This document shows, piece after piece, positions 36,426 to 46,268 of a DNA stretch of 64,000 nucleotides; position 1 is the stretch's first letter, and each line of letters opens with the position of its first letter. Both the position numbers and the translations under genes were made by a program. Source of the DNA: Domibacillus robiginosus. GTDB taxonomy: Bacteria > Bacillota > Bacilli > Bacillales > Domibacillaceae. The stretch is from the NCBI RefSeq assembly GCF_000966195.1, contig NZ_LAHL01000033.1, positions 1-64,000 on the forward strand, read 5' to 3'. The notes below the pieces were generated by a model. It had not been told where the DNA came from. It searched no databases and worked only from the letters and a program-made list of their open reading frames with translations.

Positions 36426-36490
36426 AAAAAACCGCCTCTTTTGGTGTATCTTTCACCAGAAAAAGGCGGTTATCTTAGTTTTTATGAAAA
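36426..36490 (-). promoter_or_regulatory. Leader hairpin covering the recombinase ribosome binding site
   Basis: In the mRNA sense ACCGCCT (36470-36464) pairs with AGGCGGT (36437-36431), and inner TGGTG pairs with CACCA. The right arm contains the Shine-Dalgarno GAGGCGG of the GTG start, so translation should be low unless the hairpin opens. The equivalent leader of relic 2 keeps the fold with compensating changes (GTCACCT with AGGTGGC; CTGTT with AACAG). The conserved CTAAGATA just upstream in the mRNA marks the edge of the repeated unit. Confidence 0.65.
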
Positions 36491-36608
36491 ATCAACCGAG
36501 TTTTGCTCGTTTTTGCAAAGAAGGATTAACCTTTTCAACAAAAACATCCAAATGAACAATGGCTGAAGACAGGTTGAAAACCGTCCGAACCCTTGATAAA
36601 GAAGCGTT

Positions 36609-36824
36609 TTACTTCTTCTCCATCTTGTTCATTTGTGCCATCATTTGGTTGATTTTCTTTTGTGATGGTTTCATTCCCATTTGCATCATCATCATACGCA
36701 GCATTTGTTCGTTAATCGGTGGATTTTTCTTTAAGTAATCCATCATGTAACGGCGTGCGATGAAAAATCCGAGGGCTACACCGGCAGCAAGCGCCAGGAC
36801 AGCCGTAAGCACATACCCAAACAT
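36609..36824 (-). CDS. yneF: YneF family membrane protein (UPF0154)
   Basis: 71 residues: N-terminal membrane helix ([21 protein letters not shown]) then the highly conserved [20 protein letters not shown] and [14 protein letters not shown]. Function unknown; the position next to tkt is conserved, but sirA (yneE), which separates them in B. subtilis, is absent. GAAGGAGGAACACG precedes the ATG. Confidence 0.93.
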   Translation of the reverse strand: MFGYVLTAVLALAAGVALGFFIARRYMMDYLKKNPPINEQMLRMMMMQMGMKPSQKKINQMMAQMNKMEKK

Positions 36825-36957
36825 AAACGTGTTCCTCCTTCAAGTTATCTATTCAAAGTGTACTAAACCAGCGCTCATTATACAACTAGAGGCTGTAAAT
36901 TTTTGCAGAACCGTGACAAAAAAAGTCCGGAACCGAGGTTCCGGACGGGCTTTTTAT

Positions 36958-38961
36958 TTATTTTTCCAAAAGAGCTTTTACACGAGCTACAACGTTTTCT
37001 ACCGTAAAGCCGTATTCTTTCATTACAATGTCTCCAGGGCCTGAAGCACCAAATTGGTCGATCGCCAAAACGTCACCTTCATCACCTGTATATTTGTGCC
37101 AGCCAAATGAAGAACCAACTTCAATGCCAAGACGTTTTTTCGCTGATTTTGGAATAACGGATTCCTTGTATGCTGCGTCCTGCTGCTCGAAACGGTCAAA
37201 TGACGGCATGCTGACAACATTCGCATGAATACCTTCACCTTGAAGCACTTTTTGTGCTTCTACTGCAAGTCCTACTTCAGAGCCTGTTGCCAGAAGAAGA
37301 ACATCCGGTGTTTTTTCCGCTTTCACAACTGTATAAGCGCCTTTTTGGACCCCTTCATGCGCCTGCTCTTTTGAGCCCGGAAGAACCGGAAGATTTTGGC
37401 GAGTCAACACAAGAGCTGTTGGTGTTGATTTGCTTTGAAGCGCCAGTTTCCATGCCGCTGCTGTTTCATTGCCATCCGCCGGACGAATCACAGACAGGTT
37501 TGGCATGCCACGGAATGAAGAAAGCTGTTCAACCGGCTCATGCGTTGGGCCATCTTCACCAACAGCAATGCTGTCATGCGTAAAGACATATGTGACCGGA
37601 AGGCCCATCAAAGCCGCAAGACGAATAGCCGGACGCAGGTAGTCAGAGAACACAAAGAATGTTCCGCCAAATACTTGAAGACCACCATGCAGTGCCATAC
37701 CGTTCATGGCAGCACCCATTGCAAATTCACGGACACCAAACCAGATGTTACGGCCCTCATAGCTGTTTGGCATAAAGTCTGTCGTATCTTTGATCATCGT
37801 TTTGTTCGAACCAGCTAAATCCGCTGAACCGCCGATAAAAGTTGGAACGGCCTTTGCAATGGCATTTAACGCTTCACCGGATGTATTACGTGTCGCGTTA
37901 GATGTGCCTTCTTCGTAAACTGGAAGAGATGCTTCCCAGCCATCCGGCAGTTCACCATTGATTGCCTTTTGAAGCTGTTCAGCAAGCTCGGGATGAGTTT
38001 CTTTGTATGAGGCAAATAAATTGTCCCACTCCGCCTGTGCTTTAGCACCGCGATTTACAGCAGCTTCTTCAAAACGGCTGTATACTTCATCCGGTACATG
38101 GAAGTCCTGGTCAAAAGTCCATTTGTAGTATTCTTTTGTCAGCTTCATTTCATCTTCGCCAAGCGGGGCGCCGTGAGAAGCAGATTTACCAGATTTATTC
38201 GGTGAACCATAGCCGATAATAGTTTTAACTTCAATAATGGTTGGCGCATTATCATTTTGTTTTGCTGATTCGAGTGCATTCAAAACAGCATCCATGTCGT
38301 TGCCGTCTTCTACACGCAGATAGTTCCAGCCATAACCTTTAAAGCGTTGTTCCACACTTTCTGTGAACGATTTGTCCAATTCACCATCAAGTGAAATATC
38401 GTTTGAATCGTAAAGAACAACAAGACGGTTTAGTTTCAAGTGTGCTGCAAGTGATGCAGCTTCTGAAGCTACCCCTTCCATTAAATCGCCGTCACCGCAC
38501 AAAGCGTATGTATGGTGGCCAATCACTTCATGTCCATCTTTATTGTATACAGCGGCAAGGTGACGTTCAGCCATTGCCATCCCTACTGCCATTGCAATAC
38601 CCTGACCAAGCGGACCTGTTGTTGCTTCTACGCCGTCAGTATGCTTGTATTCTGGATGGCCTGGTGTTTTACTTCCCCATTGACGGAAATTTTTAATTTC
38701 ATCAAGTGAAAGGTCGTAGCCGGCAAGGTGAAGCAAGCTATATAACAGCATGGAACCGTGACCTGCTGAAAGTACGAATCGGTCCCGGTTAAACCATTGT
38801 GGATTTTTCGGATTGTGATTCATTACTTTTGTCCAAAGCGCATACGCCATTGGCGCTGCACCCATCGGCAAACCCGGATGGCCGGAATTCGCTTTTTCAA
38901 TTGCATCGATTGACAGCGTACGGATCGTTGTAACCGCAAGCTGGTCTGTTTTATCAAACAT
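36958..38961 (-). CDS. tkt: Transketolase
   Basis: 667 residues, pentose phosphate pathway enzyme that moves two-carbon units using thiamine diphosphate. ThDP pyrophosphate motif [20 protein letters not shown] (about 155-174; GDG...N type), N-terminal [20 protein letters not shown] and the pyrimidine-domain [18 protein letters not shown] (about 465). The ATG at 38961 is chosen because AAAGGA lies 9 bases upstream; an ATG three codons earlier overlaps that site. Own promoter; downstream neighbour yneF. Confidence 0.97.
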   Translation of the reverse strand: MFDKTDQLAVTTIRTLSIDAIEKANSGHPGLPMGAAPMAYALWTKVMNHNPKNPQWFNRDRFVLSAGHGSMLLYSLLHLAGYDLSLDEIKNFRQWGSKTPGHPEYKHTDGVEATTGPLGQGIAMAVGMAMAERHLAAVYNKDGHEVIGHHTYALCGDGDLMEGVASEAASLAAHLKLNRLVVLYDSNDISLDGELDKSFTESVEQRFKGYGWNYLRVEDGNDMDAVLNALESAKQNDNAPTIIEVKTIIGYGSPNKSGKSASHGAPLGEDEMKLTKEYYKWTFDQDFHVPDEVYSRFEEAAVNRGAKAQAEWDNLFASYKETHPELAEQLQKAINGELPDGWEASLPVYEEGTSNATRNTSGEALNAIAKAVPTFIGGSADLAGSNKTMIKDTTDFMPNSYEGRNIWFGVREFAMGAAMNGMALHGGLQVFGGTFFVFSDYLRPAIRLAALMGLPVTYVFTHDSIAVGEDGPTHEPVEQLSSFRGMPNLSVIRPADGNETAAAWKLALQSKSTPTALVLTRQNLPVLPGSKEQAHEGVQKGAYTVVKAEKTPDVLLLATGSEVGLAVEAQKVLQGEGIHANVVSMPSFDRFEQQDAAYKESVIPKSAKKRLGIEVGSSFGWHKYTGDEGDVLAIDQFGASGPGDIVMKEYGFTVENVVARVKALLEK

Positions 38962-38997
38962 TAGATTCATCCTTTCAAAAGGGATTTTACCCTTTTT

Positions 38998-39026
38998 ATA
39001 TTAAATGTCTTTGGCACAATATACAA
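38998..39026 (-). promoter_or_regulatory. SigA promoter of tkt
   Basis: Minus strand TTGTAT (39021-39026), 17-bp spacer, TAATAT (38998-39003), about 37 bases before the ATG. Confidence 0.6.
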
Positions 39027-39045
39027 CAAAAATACAGAACAATGT

Positions 39046-39075
39046 GAAAAAAGAGACAGCCAAAGCTGTCTCTTT
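39046..39075 (-). terminator. Terminator of the yneA-yneB-ynzC operon
   Basis: AAAGAGACAGC-CAAA-GCTGTCTCTTT, perfect 11-bp stem with U-run on the minus strand. Confidence 0.93.
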
Positions 39076-39083
39076 CTACATTA

Positions 39084-39317
39084 TTAATTCATTTTTCTGC
39101 GTTTTTGAATGTCACGCACTTTTTTGGGTGTTACTTCATTGCCATTTGGGTCAAACACCCGCACATGCTCAACAGTATCCCGCATTGATGTGCGAAATAC
39201 GCTCAAGTATTCCTGGCGAAGCGCTGTTTGTTCCTGCAATTCTTCGTCTGTCAACGCCGTTTTTTTAGCTTTTTGTGCCAACTCATTTATACGTGCAATC
39301 TTTTCAGATGATAACAT
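39084..39317 (-). CDS. ynzC: YnzC family protein (UPF0291/DUF896)
   Basis: 77 residues, helical hairpin with a disordered basic tail: [16 protein letters not shown] then [17 protein letters not shown] and the tail [13 protein letters not shown]. Third gene of the SOS-inducible yneA-yneB-ynzC operon in B. subtilis; the same order here. Function unknown. AAAAAGGAG precedes the ATG. Confidence 0.93.
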   Translation of the reverse strand: MLSSEKIARINELAQKAKKTALTDEELQEQTALRQEYLSVFRTSMRDTVEHVRVFDPNGNEVTPKKVRDIQKRRKMN

Positions 39318-39393
39318 CTTTATCCCCGCTCCTTTTTGATACTTCAGATACCGTTATCGTACAGAAATGCACGGGTGATGACAAGAAAAAAGC

Positions 39394-40367
<974 letters not shown>

Positions 40368-40384
40368 TCAGAACACCCTTTCCT

Positions 40385-40487
40385 CGAATACTCGTTCGTG
40401 ATATAATTCATTGTAAGGCGAACGATTGTTTCAGTCAAGTGATAATTCGAACTTACGTTTGTTAAAATTCAGAACACATGTTATACT
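40385..40487. promoter_or_regulatory. Divergent yneA/lexA promoters with four LexA boxes
   Basis: Boxes near CGAAC-N4-GTTCG: CGAATACTCGTTCG (40385-40398), CGAACGATTGTTTC (40419-40432), CGAACTTACGTTTG (40448-40461) and AGAACACATGTTAT (40471-40484). The lexA promoter is TTGTTA (40459-40464), 17 bp, TATACT (40482-40487). The yneA promoter on the minus strand is TTGACT (40433-40438), 17 bp, TACAAT (40410-40415). Boxes overlap both. Confidence 0.92.
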
Positions 40488-40520
40488 GTACGTAAATATT
40501 TCCTAAGTGAGGTGCAAACA

Positions 40521-41138
40521 TTGACTAAGTTATCAAAACGCCAGCAGGATATTTTGGATTTCATCAAAGATGAGGTGCGTCAAAAAGGATATCCGCCTTC
40601 TGTTCGTGAAATTGGAGAAGCAGTCGGGCTGGCATCAAGCTCAACAGTCCACGGTCATCTTGCCCGGCTGGAGGCAAAAAACTATATTCGCCGGGACCCG
40701 ACAAAACCACGTGCTATTGAAATTTTAGATACCGACAGCTCGGTGCCAAAGCAGCACCCTGTTAACGTTCCAGTGGTTGGAAAAGTAACAGCTGGTGTTC
40801 CGATTACGGCTATTGAAAATGTAGAGGAGTACTTCCCTCTTCCTGAACGGCTGGCTCCGCCAGACGAGCATGTGTTTATGCTGGAAATCGTTGGAGAAAG
40901 CATGCGTGAAGCCGGCATTTTAAACGGCGACTACGTAGTCGTCAGACAGCAGCAAACGGCTAAAAATGGTGACATTGTTGTGGCTATGACCGAAGATGAT
41001 GAAGCGACCGTTAAACGTTTTTATAAAGAAGCAGATCATATTCGCCTGCAGCCTGAAAATTCTTCGATGGAACCTATTTTGCTGCCAAACGTGACGGTTT
41101 TAGGTAAAGTCATTGGTGTATATCGCCAAGTTCATTAA
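40521..41138 (+). CDS. lexA: SOS repressor LexA
   Basis: 205 residues, the same length as B. subtilis LexA (DinR). Winged-helix DNA-binding domain 1-70 ([23 protein letters not shown]). Self-cleavage site Ala91-Gly92 in KVTAGVPI, catalytic Ser127 in IVGESMRE and Lys165 in EATVKRF. TTG start at 40521 fits GAGGTG and MTKLSKRQ of other LexA proteins; a GTG three codons earlier is part of the ribosome binding site. Autoregulated. Confidence 0.97.
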   Translation: MTKLSKRQQDILDFIKDEVRQKGYPPSVREIGEAVGLASSSTVHGHLARLEAKNYIRRDPTKPRAIEILDTDSSVPKQHPVNVPVVGKVTAGVPITAIENVEEYFPLPERLAPPDEHVFMLEIVGESMREAGILNGDYVVVRQQQTAKNGDIVVAMTEDDEATVKRFYKEADHIRLQPENSSMEPILLPNVTVLGKVIGVYRQVH

Positions 41139-41174
41139 GCTTGTCTATCCTATGTATCAAAAAAGCGCGGCATG

Positions 41175-41209
41175 AAAAAATCCCCTAAAAATTTTTTAGG
41201 GGATTTTTT
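41175..41209 (+). terminator. Terminator of lexA
   Basis: AAAAAATCCCCTAAAAA pairs with TTTTTTAGGGGATTTTTT, T-run on both strands. Confidence 0.92.
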
Positions 41210-41216
41210 GGTATAT

Positions 41217-41247
41217 AAAAACACCCTGTTCGAAAACAGGGTGTTTC
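41217..41247. terminator. Second hairpin between lexA and the GGDEF gene
   Basis: AAACACCCTGTT-CGAA-AACAGGGTGTTT, perfect 12-bp stem with an A-run before it, so it can end the minus-strand GGDEF transcript about 97 bases after its stop. Confidence 0.8.
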
Positions 41248-41343
41248 TCGAAAATTTGCGGCGTTCAAGCCATGCTCCACAACATGCTCCTTTACAGGAA
41301 TGCTTGATCGTCTTACGCAAACGAGCTCATCGCAAAATTAATA

Positions 41344-42591
41344 TTATCTGTTTCCTGACAGAATGTCAACCTTTTTTTGATGAATGGCGACTTGGTTTCG
41401 CCCGTTTGTTTTGGCTTCGTATAAAGCATCATCTGCCAGAGCCATCAATGTATCTACATTATTTTTAAAGGATCCTGTTTGAATGCCTACACTGATCGTG
41501 ACCCAATTAACAGCTGTTGATGCTTCATGTTCAATCTTCAGTTCGCCAATTTTACAACAAATGGTTTCGCCCAGCTCTTTTACTGATTCTTCCGTTTGGT
41601 CAAACAAAGCTACAACAAATTCTTCGCCGCCATACCGCGCCGCAAAACCGGTATACGGAGAAACATGCTGATCGATCGTTTGAGCCACCGCTCGTATGAC
41701 GCTGTCTCCTCTCATATGTCCATAAAAATCATTGTATTGCTTGAAGCAGTCGATATCGATCATCATAAATGCCACCGGGCGCTCCAGGTCTGAACAGTTT
41801 TGTTCCGCAGCCAGCATACTCCTGAATCCCCGCCGATTTCTTATACCTGTTAATTCATCTGTCAGCATGAGCATCTGCAGCTGTTCGTTTGTTTGCTCAA
41901 GCTGTGTATTAATCTCAATATTTTTTTGAATTTGTTCTTCTAAATCTTGATTTACCTTGTTTAACAGCCAATTTTGATAAAAGTCCTTATAATAATTTGC
42001 ATACAGCATTCGTGATGTCAGCCAGCAAAAAAATAAAAAGACGGTCAAGTTTATATAATGTCCGACTAAAACGTCGGCAGATGATTGAAAAAAAGGCAAT
42101 CCGCCGTATACGATCAAAACAGGCAGGCTGTAAAGCTTCAGCATCACCCGGTTCGTTGCATGAAACAAAATCGATACACACATAAAGTTAACGGCAAATG
42201 CCATTACATGACCGTACTCGCGCTGGTCCTGAAGTGTCACAATGCCTCCCCAGGCAAGAAAAAGAACGACCACAGTCATAAGTCCTTTTCGGTACCAGTA
42301 CATCCGCCGCCGTGCATGACGATCTTCCTTTTCATAATAACGAATCATGACTAAAAGAGCGATGCTTAATATCGACAGCAATACATACATGATCAAATAA
42401 AAATCAAATGAAACAGCATTTCTACTACCAGACAGGGCAGTAGAAACCTTCATCATTATTAAAATGGCTTCGAAAAGCAGCACAATTTTGGCAAACAGCT
42501 TTGTCCGTTGGATATTTTCTTCAAATAATTTGTGCTGCAGCTTTTTTTGCTCTTCTCCAGGTAGGCCGTCAGGAAGATGTAGTAATTTCAT
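41344..42591 (-). CDS. Membrane-bound diguanylate cyclase (GGDEF)
   Basis: 415 residues. Six or seven N-terminal membrane helices (about 30-210), a coiled coil (DLEEQIQKNIEINTQLEQTN, about 225-250) and a GGDEF domain (255-410) with TDELTGIRNRRGF and an intact active site RYGGEEF. The RxxD product-inhibition site that would lie five residues before it is absent (PYTG instead), so feedback inhibition by c-di-GMP at this site is not expected. ATG at 42591, AAAAGGGA 6 bases upstream. Signal unknown. Confidence 0.9.
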   Translation of the reverse strand: MKLLHLPDGLPGEEQKKLQHKLFEENIQRTKLFAKIVLLFEAILIMMKVSTALSGSRNAVSFDFYLIMYVLLSILSIALLVMIRYYEKEDRHARRRMYWYRKGLMTVVVLFLAWGGIVTLQDQREYGHVMAFAVNFMCVSILFHATNRVMLKLYSLPVLIVYGGLPFFQSSADVLVGHYINLTVFLFFCWLTSRMLYANYYKDFYQNWLLNKVNQDLEEQIQKNIEINTQLEQTNEQLQMLMLTDELTGIRNRRGFRSMLAAEQNCSDLERPVAFMMIDIDCFKQYNDFYGHMRGDSVIRAVAQTIDQHVSPYTGFAARYGGEEFVVALFDQTEESVKELGETICCKIGELKIEHEASTAVNWVTISVGIQTGSFKNNVDTLMALADDALYEAKTNGRNQVAIHQKKVDILSGNR

Positions 42592-42755
42592 CAGCATTCC
42601 CTTTTCTCTTCTTCATTCTTTTTTCCTATAACAATATTACTTATTGTACAAAATTCTGATTTATTTAGCAAAATGAAACAGAAGGCTGGCTTATTTTTGC
42701 AAAATCTTTTTACTTTTCTTATTCTTAATATATTGAATAAAAGGAGTTGAATGAG

Positions 42756-43517
42756 GTGAATAAAACCGCTTTGATCACAGGTGCATCAAGTGGCCTCGGC
42801 CTGGAGTTTGCTAAAATATTTGCGGAAGCAGAGTATAATCTTGTTCTTGTTGCCCGCAGCCGGGAAAAGCTGGAGGCCTTTTCCGATATTTATCCCCATA
42901 CAGAAATGAAATTGATCGTCAAGGATCTGAGCCAGCCGGGAGCTGCAAAGGAAACAGCGGATGAAGTACACCAGTCCGGCATTCACATTGATGTACTCAT
43001 TAACAATGCCGGGTTTGGCTTGTTTGGTCCTTTTGAAGAGCTGAGCCTGGAAAAGCAAACGGGTATGATGCATCTGAATATGATTACACTAACTGAACTT
43101 ACCCACTGCTTTCTGCCAGGCATGCGCGAGCAAAATTCCGGCCGAATTTTAAATGTGGCAAGTACAGCCGCGTTTCAGCCCGGGCCGCTCATGGCTGTTT
43201 ATTTTGCTACAAAGGCCTTTGTGCTTTCTTTTTCGGAAGCTCTTGCAGAAGAATTAAGTGATACAAATATTACGGTTACCGCCCTTTGTCCCGGCCCGAC
43301 AAAAACGAATTTCGGTGCGGTCGCAAGCGTGGAGGAAACCAAGATGTTCAGCCAGCCTATGTCCGCAGCCCAGGTGGCCCAGGAAGGTATTGAAGGGCTT
43401 TTAAAAAAGAAACGCGTGGTCATTACAGGCAGCAAAAACAAAGCCGGTGCTTTTGCAGCCAAGCTTCTGCCACGCAGCACTACCGCCAAAGTGGCTAAAT
43501 CTATCACACAGTTGTAA
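42756..43517 (+). CDS. Short-chain dehydrogenase/reductase
   Basis: 253 residues, classical SDR: cofactor motif TGASSGLG (about residues 8-15), NNAG near 84, catalytic Ser in VASTAAF and YFATK (Tyr/Lys about 151-155). GGAG lies 9 bases before the GTG start. The Arg in ARSREKL after the second strand suggests NADP(H) preference. Substrate unknown; belongs to the broad YqjQ/DltE-like group. Monocistronic with a strong terminator. Confidence 0.9.
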   Translation: MNKTALITGASSGLGLEFAKIFAEAEYNLVLVARSREKLEAFSDIYPHTEMKLIVKDLSQPGAAKETADEVHQSGIHIDVLINNAGFGLFGPFEELSLEKQTGMMHLNMITLTELTHCFLPGMREQNSGRILNVASTAAFQPGPLMAVYFATKAFVLSFSEALAEELSDTNITVTALCPGPTKTNFGAVASVEETKMFSQPMSAAQVAQEGIEGLLKKKRVVITGSKNKAGAFAAKLLPRSTTAKVAKSITQL

Positions 43518-43554
43518 AAAAGAAACGCCAGCCATCAGGCTGGCGTTTCTTTTT
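43517..43554. terminator. Bidirectional terminator
   Basis: AAAAAGAAACGCCAGCC-ATCA-GGCTGGCGTTTCTTTTT, a perfect 17-bp stem shared by the convergent SDR gene and ABC operon. Confidence 0.95.
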
Positions 43555-44338
43555 AATTGCCGGCTCCCCGGTACTTTGTAACACCTACATTCCACATAAA
43601 AATAGAAAGGAGAAAAAACACAAGACCGATGACCGGCGTTAAAAATGCATACGTATACCATTCTTCCCGGCCCAGAAAATAAGCGGCCGGGTACACACCT
43701 ACAAAAGCAAATGGCAAAATCCATGTTAAAACAAACCGGATTATGCTGTTATAAATATTTACAGGATAACGCCCATAATTGCCGATATTGTACATCATCG
43801 GCATAATACTGGTCGGGCTGTCCGACCAAAAGCTGATACTGGCGATTAGGACAAAGATCGAAGCATATACGAGTGTTCCGCCAAGCACCAGCAGTACCAT
43901 CATAAAAGGGTCGTACCAGGCAAACGTTAAATCAAGCCGGCTCCCCGCATATATCATGACAGCTGTTCCTGTCAAAACACCAAATAATGATTCTAGCTCC
44001 ATCCGTTCAAGCACAATTTGAAAAAGACTATGAATGGGACGGGTTAAAATCCGGTCCATTTCTCCTTTTACAATATATCGTTCATTAAAGTCCCAAATAT
44101 TAAAGAAAGCACCGAATATGGCAAAGGGCACAAGGAAAAAGCCGTAAATAAAAATGATTTCATCACGGCTCCAGCCGCTGATCATGGTTGTGTGCCCGAA
44201 AACAAGCAAAATAAAAACAAAATTGACCGCCTGAGACATCAAGTCCGAACCAATTTCTACAATCATATCGGTCCGATAGGTAAGCCGCGTTTTCATGTAT
44301 TGAGCTGCATATTGAAAAAAGAGCGCTACATATTTCAT
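43553..44338 (-). CDS. ABC-2 type permease, second subunit
   Basis: 261 residues, six membrane helices, DUF990/ABC-2 exporter family (COG3694 type). Conserved NERYIVKGEMDRILTRPIHS (about 84-103), the cytoplasmic loop that contacts the ATPase. Last gene of a three-gene operon, starting 3 bases after the stop of the first permease. Such ATPase-permease-permease sets export unknown substrates, often lipids or drugs. Confidence 0.9.
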   Translation of the reverse strand: MKYVALFFQYAAQYMKTRLTYRTDMIVEIGSDLMSQAVNFVFILLVFGHTTMISGWSRDEIIFIYGFFLVPFAIFGAFFNIWDFNERYIVKGEMDRILTRPIHSLFQIVLERMELESLFGVLTGTAVMIYAGSRLDLTFAWYDPFMMVLLVLGGTLVYASIFVLIASISFWSDSPTSIMPMMYNIGNYGRYPVNIYNSIIRFVLTWILPFAFVGVYPAAYFLGREEWYTYAFLTPVIGLVFFLLSIFMWNVGVTKYRGAGN

Positions 44339-44341
44339 TTC

Positions 44342-45133
44342 TTATCCCCCCTGTACCACAAGCTGTTTTCTGGCAATGAGCCAAATAATTTGAATGGGGA
44401 GAAGTAAGATGAGCACCCATACAACTTGAAGCAGAACAGCATGGACGATTTCCGGCTTCGTAAAGCCTTCTGTAAAAATCATGCTCGGCACATAACTGAT
44501 CCCCTGAAACGGCAGATAATTCATGATTTGCTGAGCCCAGCCGGGAAAAAAGCTGATCGGCAAAAGCAGGCCGGAAAACAAGTCAATGACAACACGTTTT
44601 GCCCGGATCAGGCCGGTATTGTTATAGAAGAAAAACGTTAAAATACCGGTCAGCAGGTTGATCTGCATGTTAATCAAAAAGCTGAATACGAGCGAAACAG
44701 CAAACATGAGCCAGGTTGCGGGATGGGCAGAAAACGCAATCGGGAAAATGAGCGCCACAATCACCATGCCCGGCACCGAGAAAAATGAAAGGCGAAAAAT
44801 TCCCTCGCCAAGTCCCTGCATCGTTTTCATGAGCAGATAGTTATAAGGACGAATAAGCTCGACTGCTACTTTTCCTTCCTTGATTTCCTGGGCGATTTCC
44901 CGGTCAATGTTATTAAAATAAAACGCCCTTGCCATCCAGGCAATCGCGACATATGATGTCATCTGAAGGGCACTCATCCCTTCGATCGAACTCTTTTCTC
45001 CGTAAATAGCATTCCAAAGAAAATAATAAGCACCAATGTTAATACTGTAAATAAGAATGCCGCTGTAATAGTTGGTCCGATAAGCAAGCATCATTAAAAA
45101 ACGAATTCGAATCATTTCAATGTATTTACCCAT
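44342..45133 (-). CDS. ABC-2 type permease, first subunit
   Basis: 263 residues, six membrane helices, COG4587 type. Coupling loop NNIDREIAQEIKEGKVAVEL and RPYNYLLMKTMQGLGE (about 68-102). The ATG at 45133 overlaps the ATPase stop by 8 bases; codons upstream lie within the ATPase gene. Forms a heterodimeric channel with the next gene product. Confidence 0.9.
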   Translation of the reverse strand: MGKYIEMIRIRFLMMLAYRTNYYSGILIYSINIGAYYFLWNAIYGEKSSIEGMSALQMTSYVAIAWMARAFYFNNIDREIAQEIKEGKVAVELIRPYNYLLMKTMQGLGEGIFRLSFFSVPGMVIVALIFPIAFSAHPATWLMFAVSLVFSFLINMQINLLTGILTFFFYNNTGLIRAKRVVIDLFSGLLLPISFFPGWAQQIMNYLPFQGISYVPSMIFTEGFTKPEIVHAVLLQVVWVLILLLPIQIIWLIARKQLVVQGG

Positions 45134-46142
45134 TTGTAACGCCTTCTTCATAAATGTTGCGGATAATGTCTTCAATTGAAATCTCATGTACCTTTAAATC
45201 AGTAATTTTATGTGCCGCAACAACACGGCCAATCACTTCAGATATTACCTGTTCCTCATTTAAGACATTGGCAATCCAAACATTTTCACGGTCGCCCTGC
45301 GTCCAGACTCCATCGAATTCAGCAAGGAGCGGCTGAAGCGCCCTTTTATCCACTTCTGTATCCGCAAACTGAAATTCAATTTGCTTGCCTTCTCCCCAGT
45401 TGGAGCGAAGGCTGTCCAGCTGCCCATCATAAATGATTTTTCCCTCATCGAGCATAACAACGCGTTCACAAAGCGCTTCAATATCACTTAAATCATGTGT
45501 AGTCAGCAGCACTGTCGTGTTATACTTTTCATTCATTTCTTTTAAAAATTCCCGAATTTTCAGCTTTACGAGTACATCAAGCCCAATGGTTGGCTCGTCC
45601 AGAAACAAAAGCGGCGGATTATGCAAAAGAGCGGCTGCCAGCTCACACCGCATCCGCTGGCCGAGTGACAGCTTACGGACCGGTTTATCTAAAAGTGGAG
45701 CGATATCAAGCGACTCGATCACATGATTCATATGCCTCTTGTACTCAGCATCCGGCACATTATACACCTTTTTCAGCAGGCGGAATGACTCCTGAACGGC
45801 AATATCCCACCATAACTGTGAACGCTGTCCGAAAACAACACCGATAGAACGAACAAACTGCTCACGCTCTTTATGAGGATCCATACCATTGACACGGACG
45901 ATACCGGATGTTGGCGTTAAAATACCTGTGAGCATTTTAATGCTCGTTGATTTTCCAGCCCCGTTTTCTCCAATATAGCCCACCATTTCTCCTTGTTTCA
46001 CGGTAAAGGAAATGTCGTTTACAGCGGGAACTACTTTGTATTGGCGCGTAAATAAATCACGAAACGCCCCTTTTAAGCCAGATCGACTTGAATGCGATTT
46101 AAATTCTTTTCGCAAGTCTTTTACTTCAATCATATTTTCCAC
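45126..46142 (-). CDS. ABC exporter ATPase (COG4586 type)
   Basis: 338 residues. Walker A IGENGAGKSTSIKML (about 59-73), Q-loop in VFGQRSQLWWD (a COG4586 trait), signature LSLGQRMRCELAAALL (about 158), Walker B PLLFLDEPTIGLD, switch TTHDLSD, and a C-terminal ACT-like extension of about 90 residues. The GTG at 46142 (then AAT ATG) is chosen because GAGGAG lies 9 bases upstream. First gene of the operon; all three genes are translationally coupled. Confidence 0.92.
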   Translation of the reverse strand: MENMIEVKDLRKEFKSHSSRSGLKGAFRDLFTRQYKVVPAVNDISFTVKQGEMVGYIGENGAGKSTSIKMLTGILTPTSGIVRVNGMDPHKEREQFVRSIGVVFGQRSQLWWDIAVQESFRLLKKVYNVPDAEYKRHMNHVIESLDIAPLLDKPVRKLSLGQRMRCELAAALLHNPPLLFLDEPTIGLDVLVKLKIREFLKEMNEKYNTTVLLTTHDLSDIEALCERVVMLDEGKIIYDGQLDSLRSNWGEGKQIEFQFADTEVDKRALQPLLAEFDGVWTQGDRENVWIANVLNEEQVISEVIGRVVAAHKITDLKVHEISIEDIIRNIYEEGVTNG

Positions 46143-46228
46143 GATACACGTCTCCTCTTCGTTTTCACCCTCCATAGTTTACCGGAGAGCATCAAGAGAC
46201 ACAAACAATTTTTCTTACGGACATGGCA

Positions 46229-46259
46229 AACAAAAAGCCATTTCCTAAAAAGAAATGGC
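46229..46259 (-). terminator. Terminator of the dinB-dsdA operon
   Basis: GCCATTTC-TTTTTAG-GAAATGGC then UUUUUG on the minus strand. Confidence 0.88.
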
Positions 46260-46268
46260 AGAAGGCTT

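Noticed and set aside
41172-41468. A 98-codon plus-strand frame after lexA
   Set aside because: It is built from two terminator hairpins and the antisense of the GGDEF gene; no start signal.
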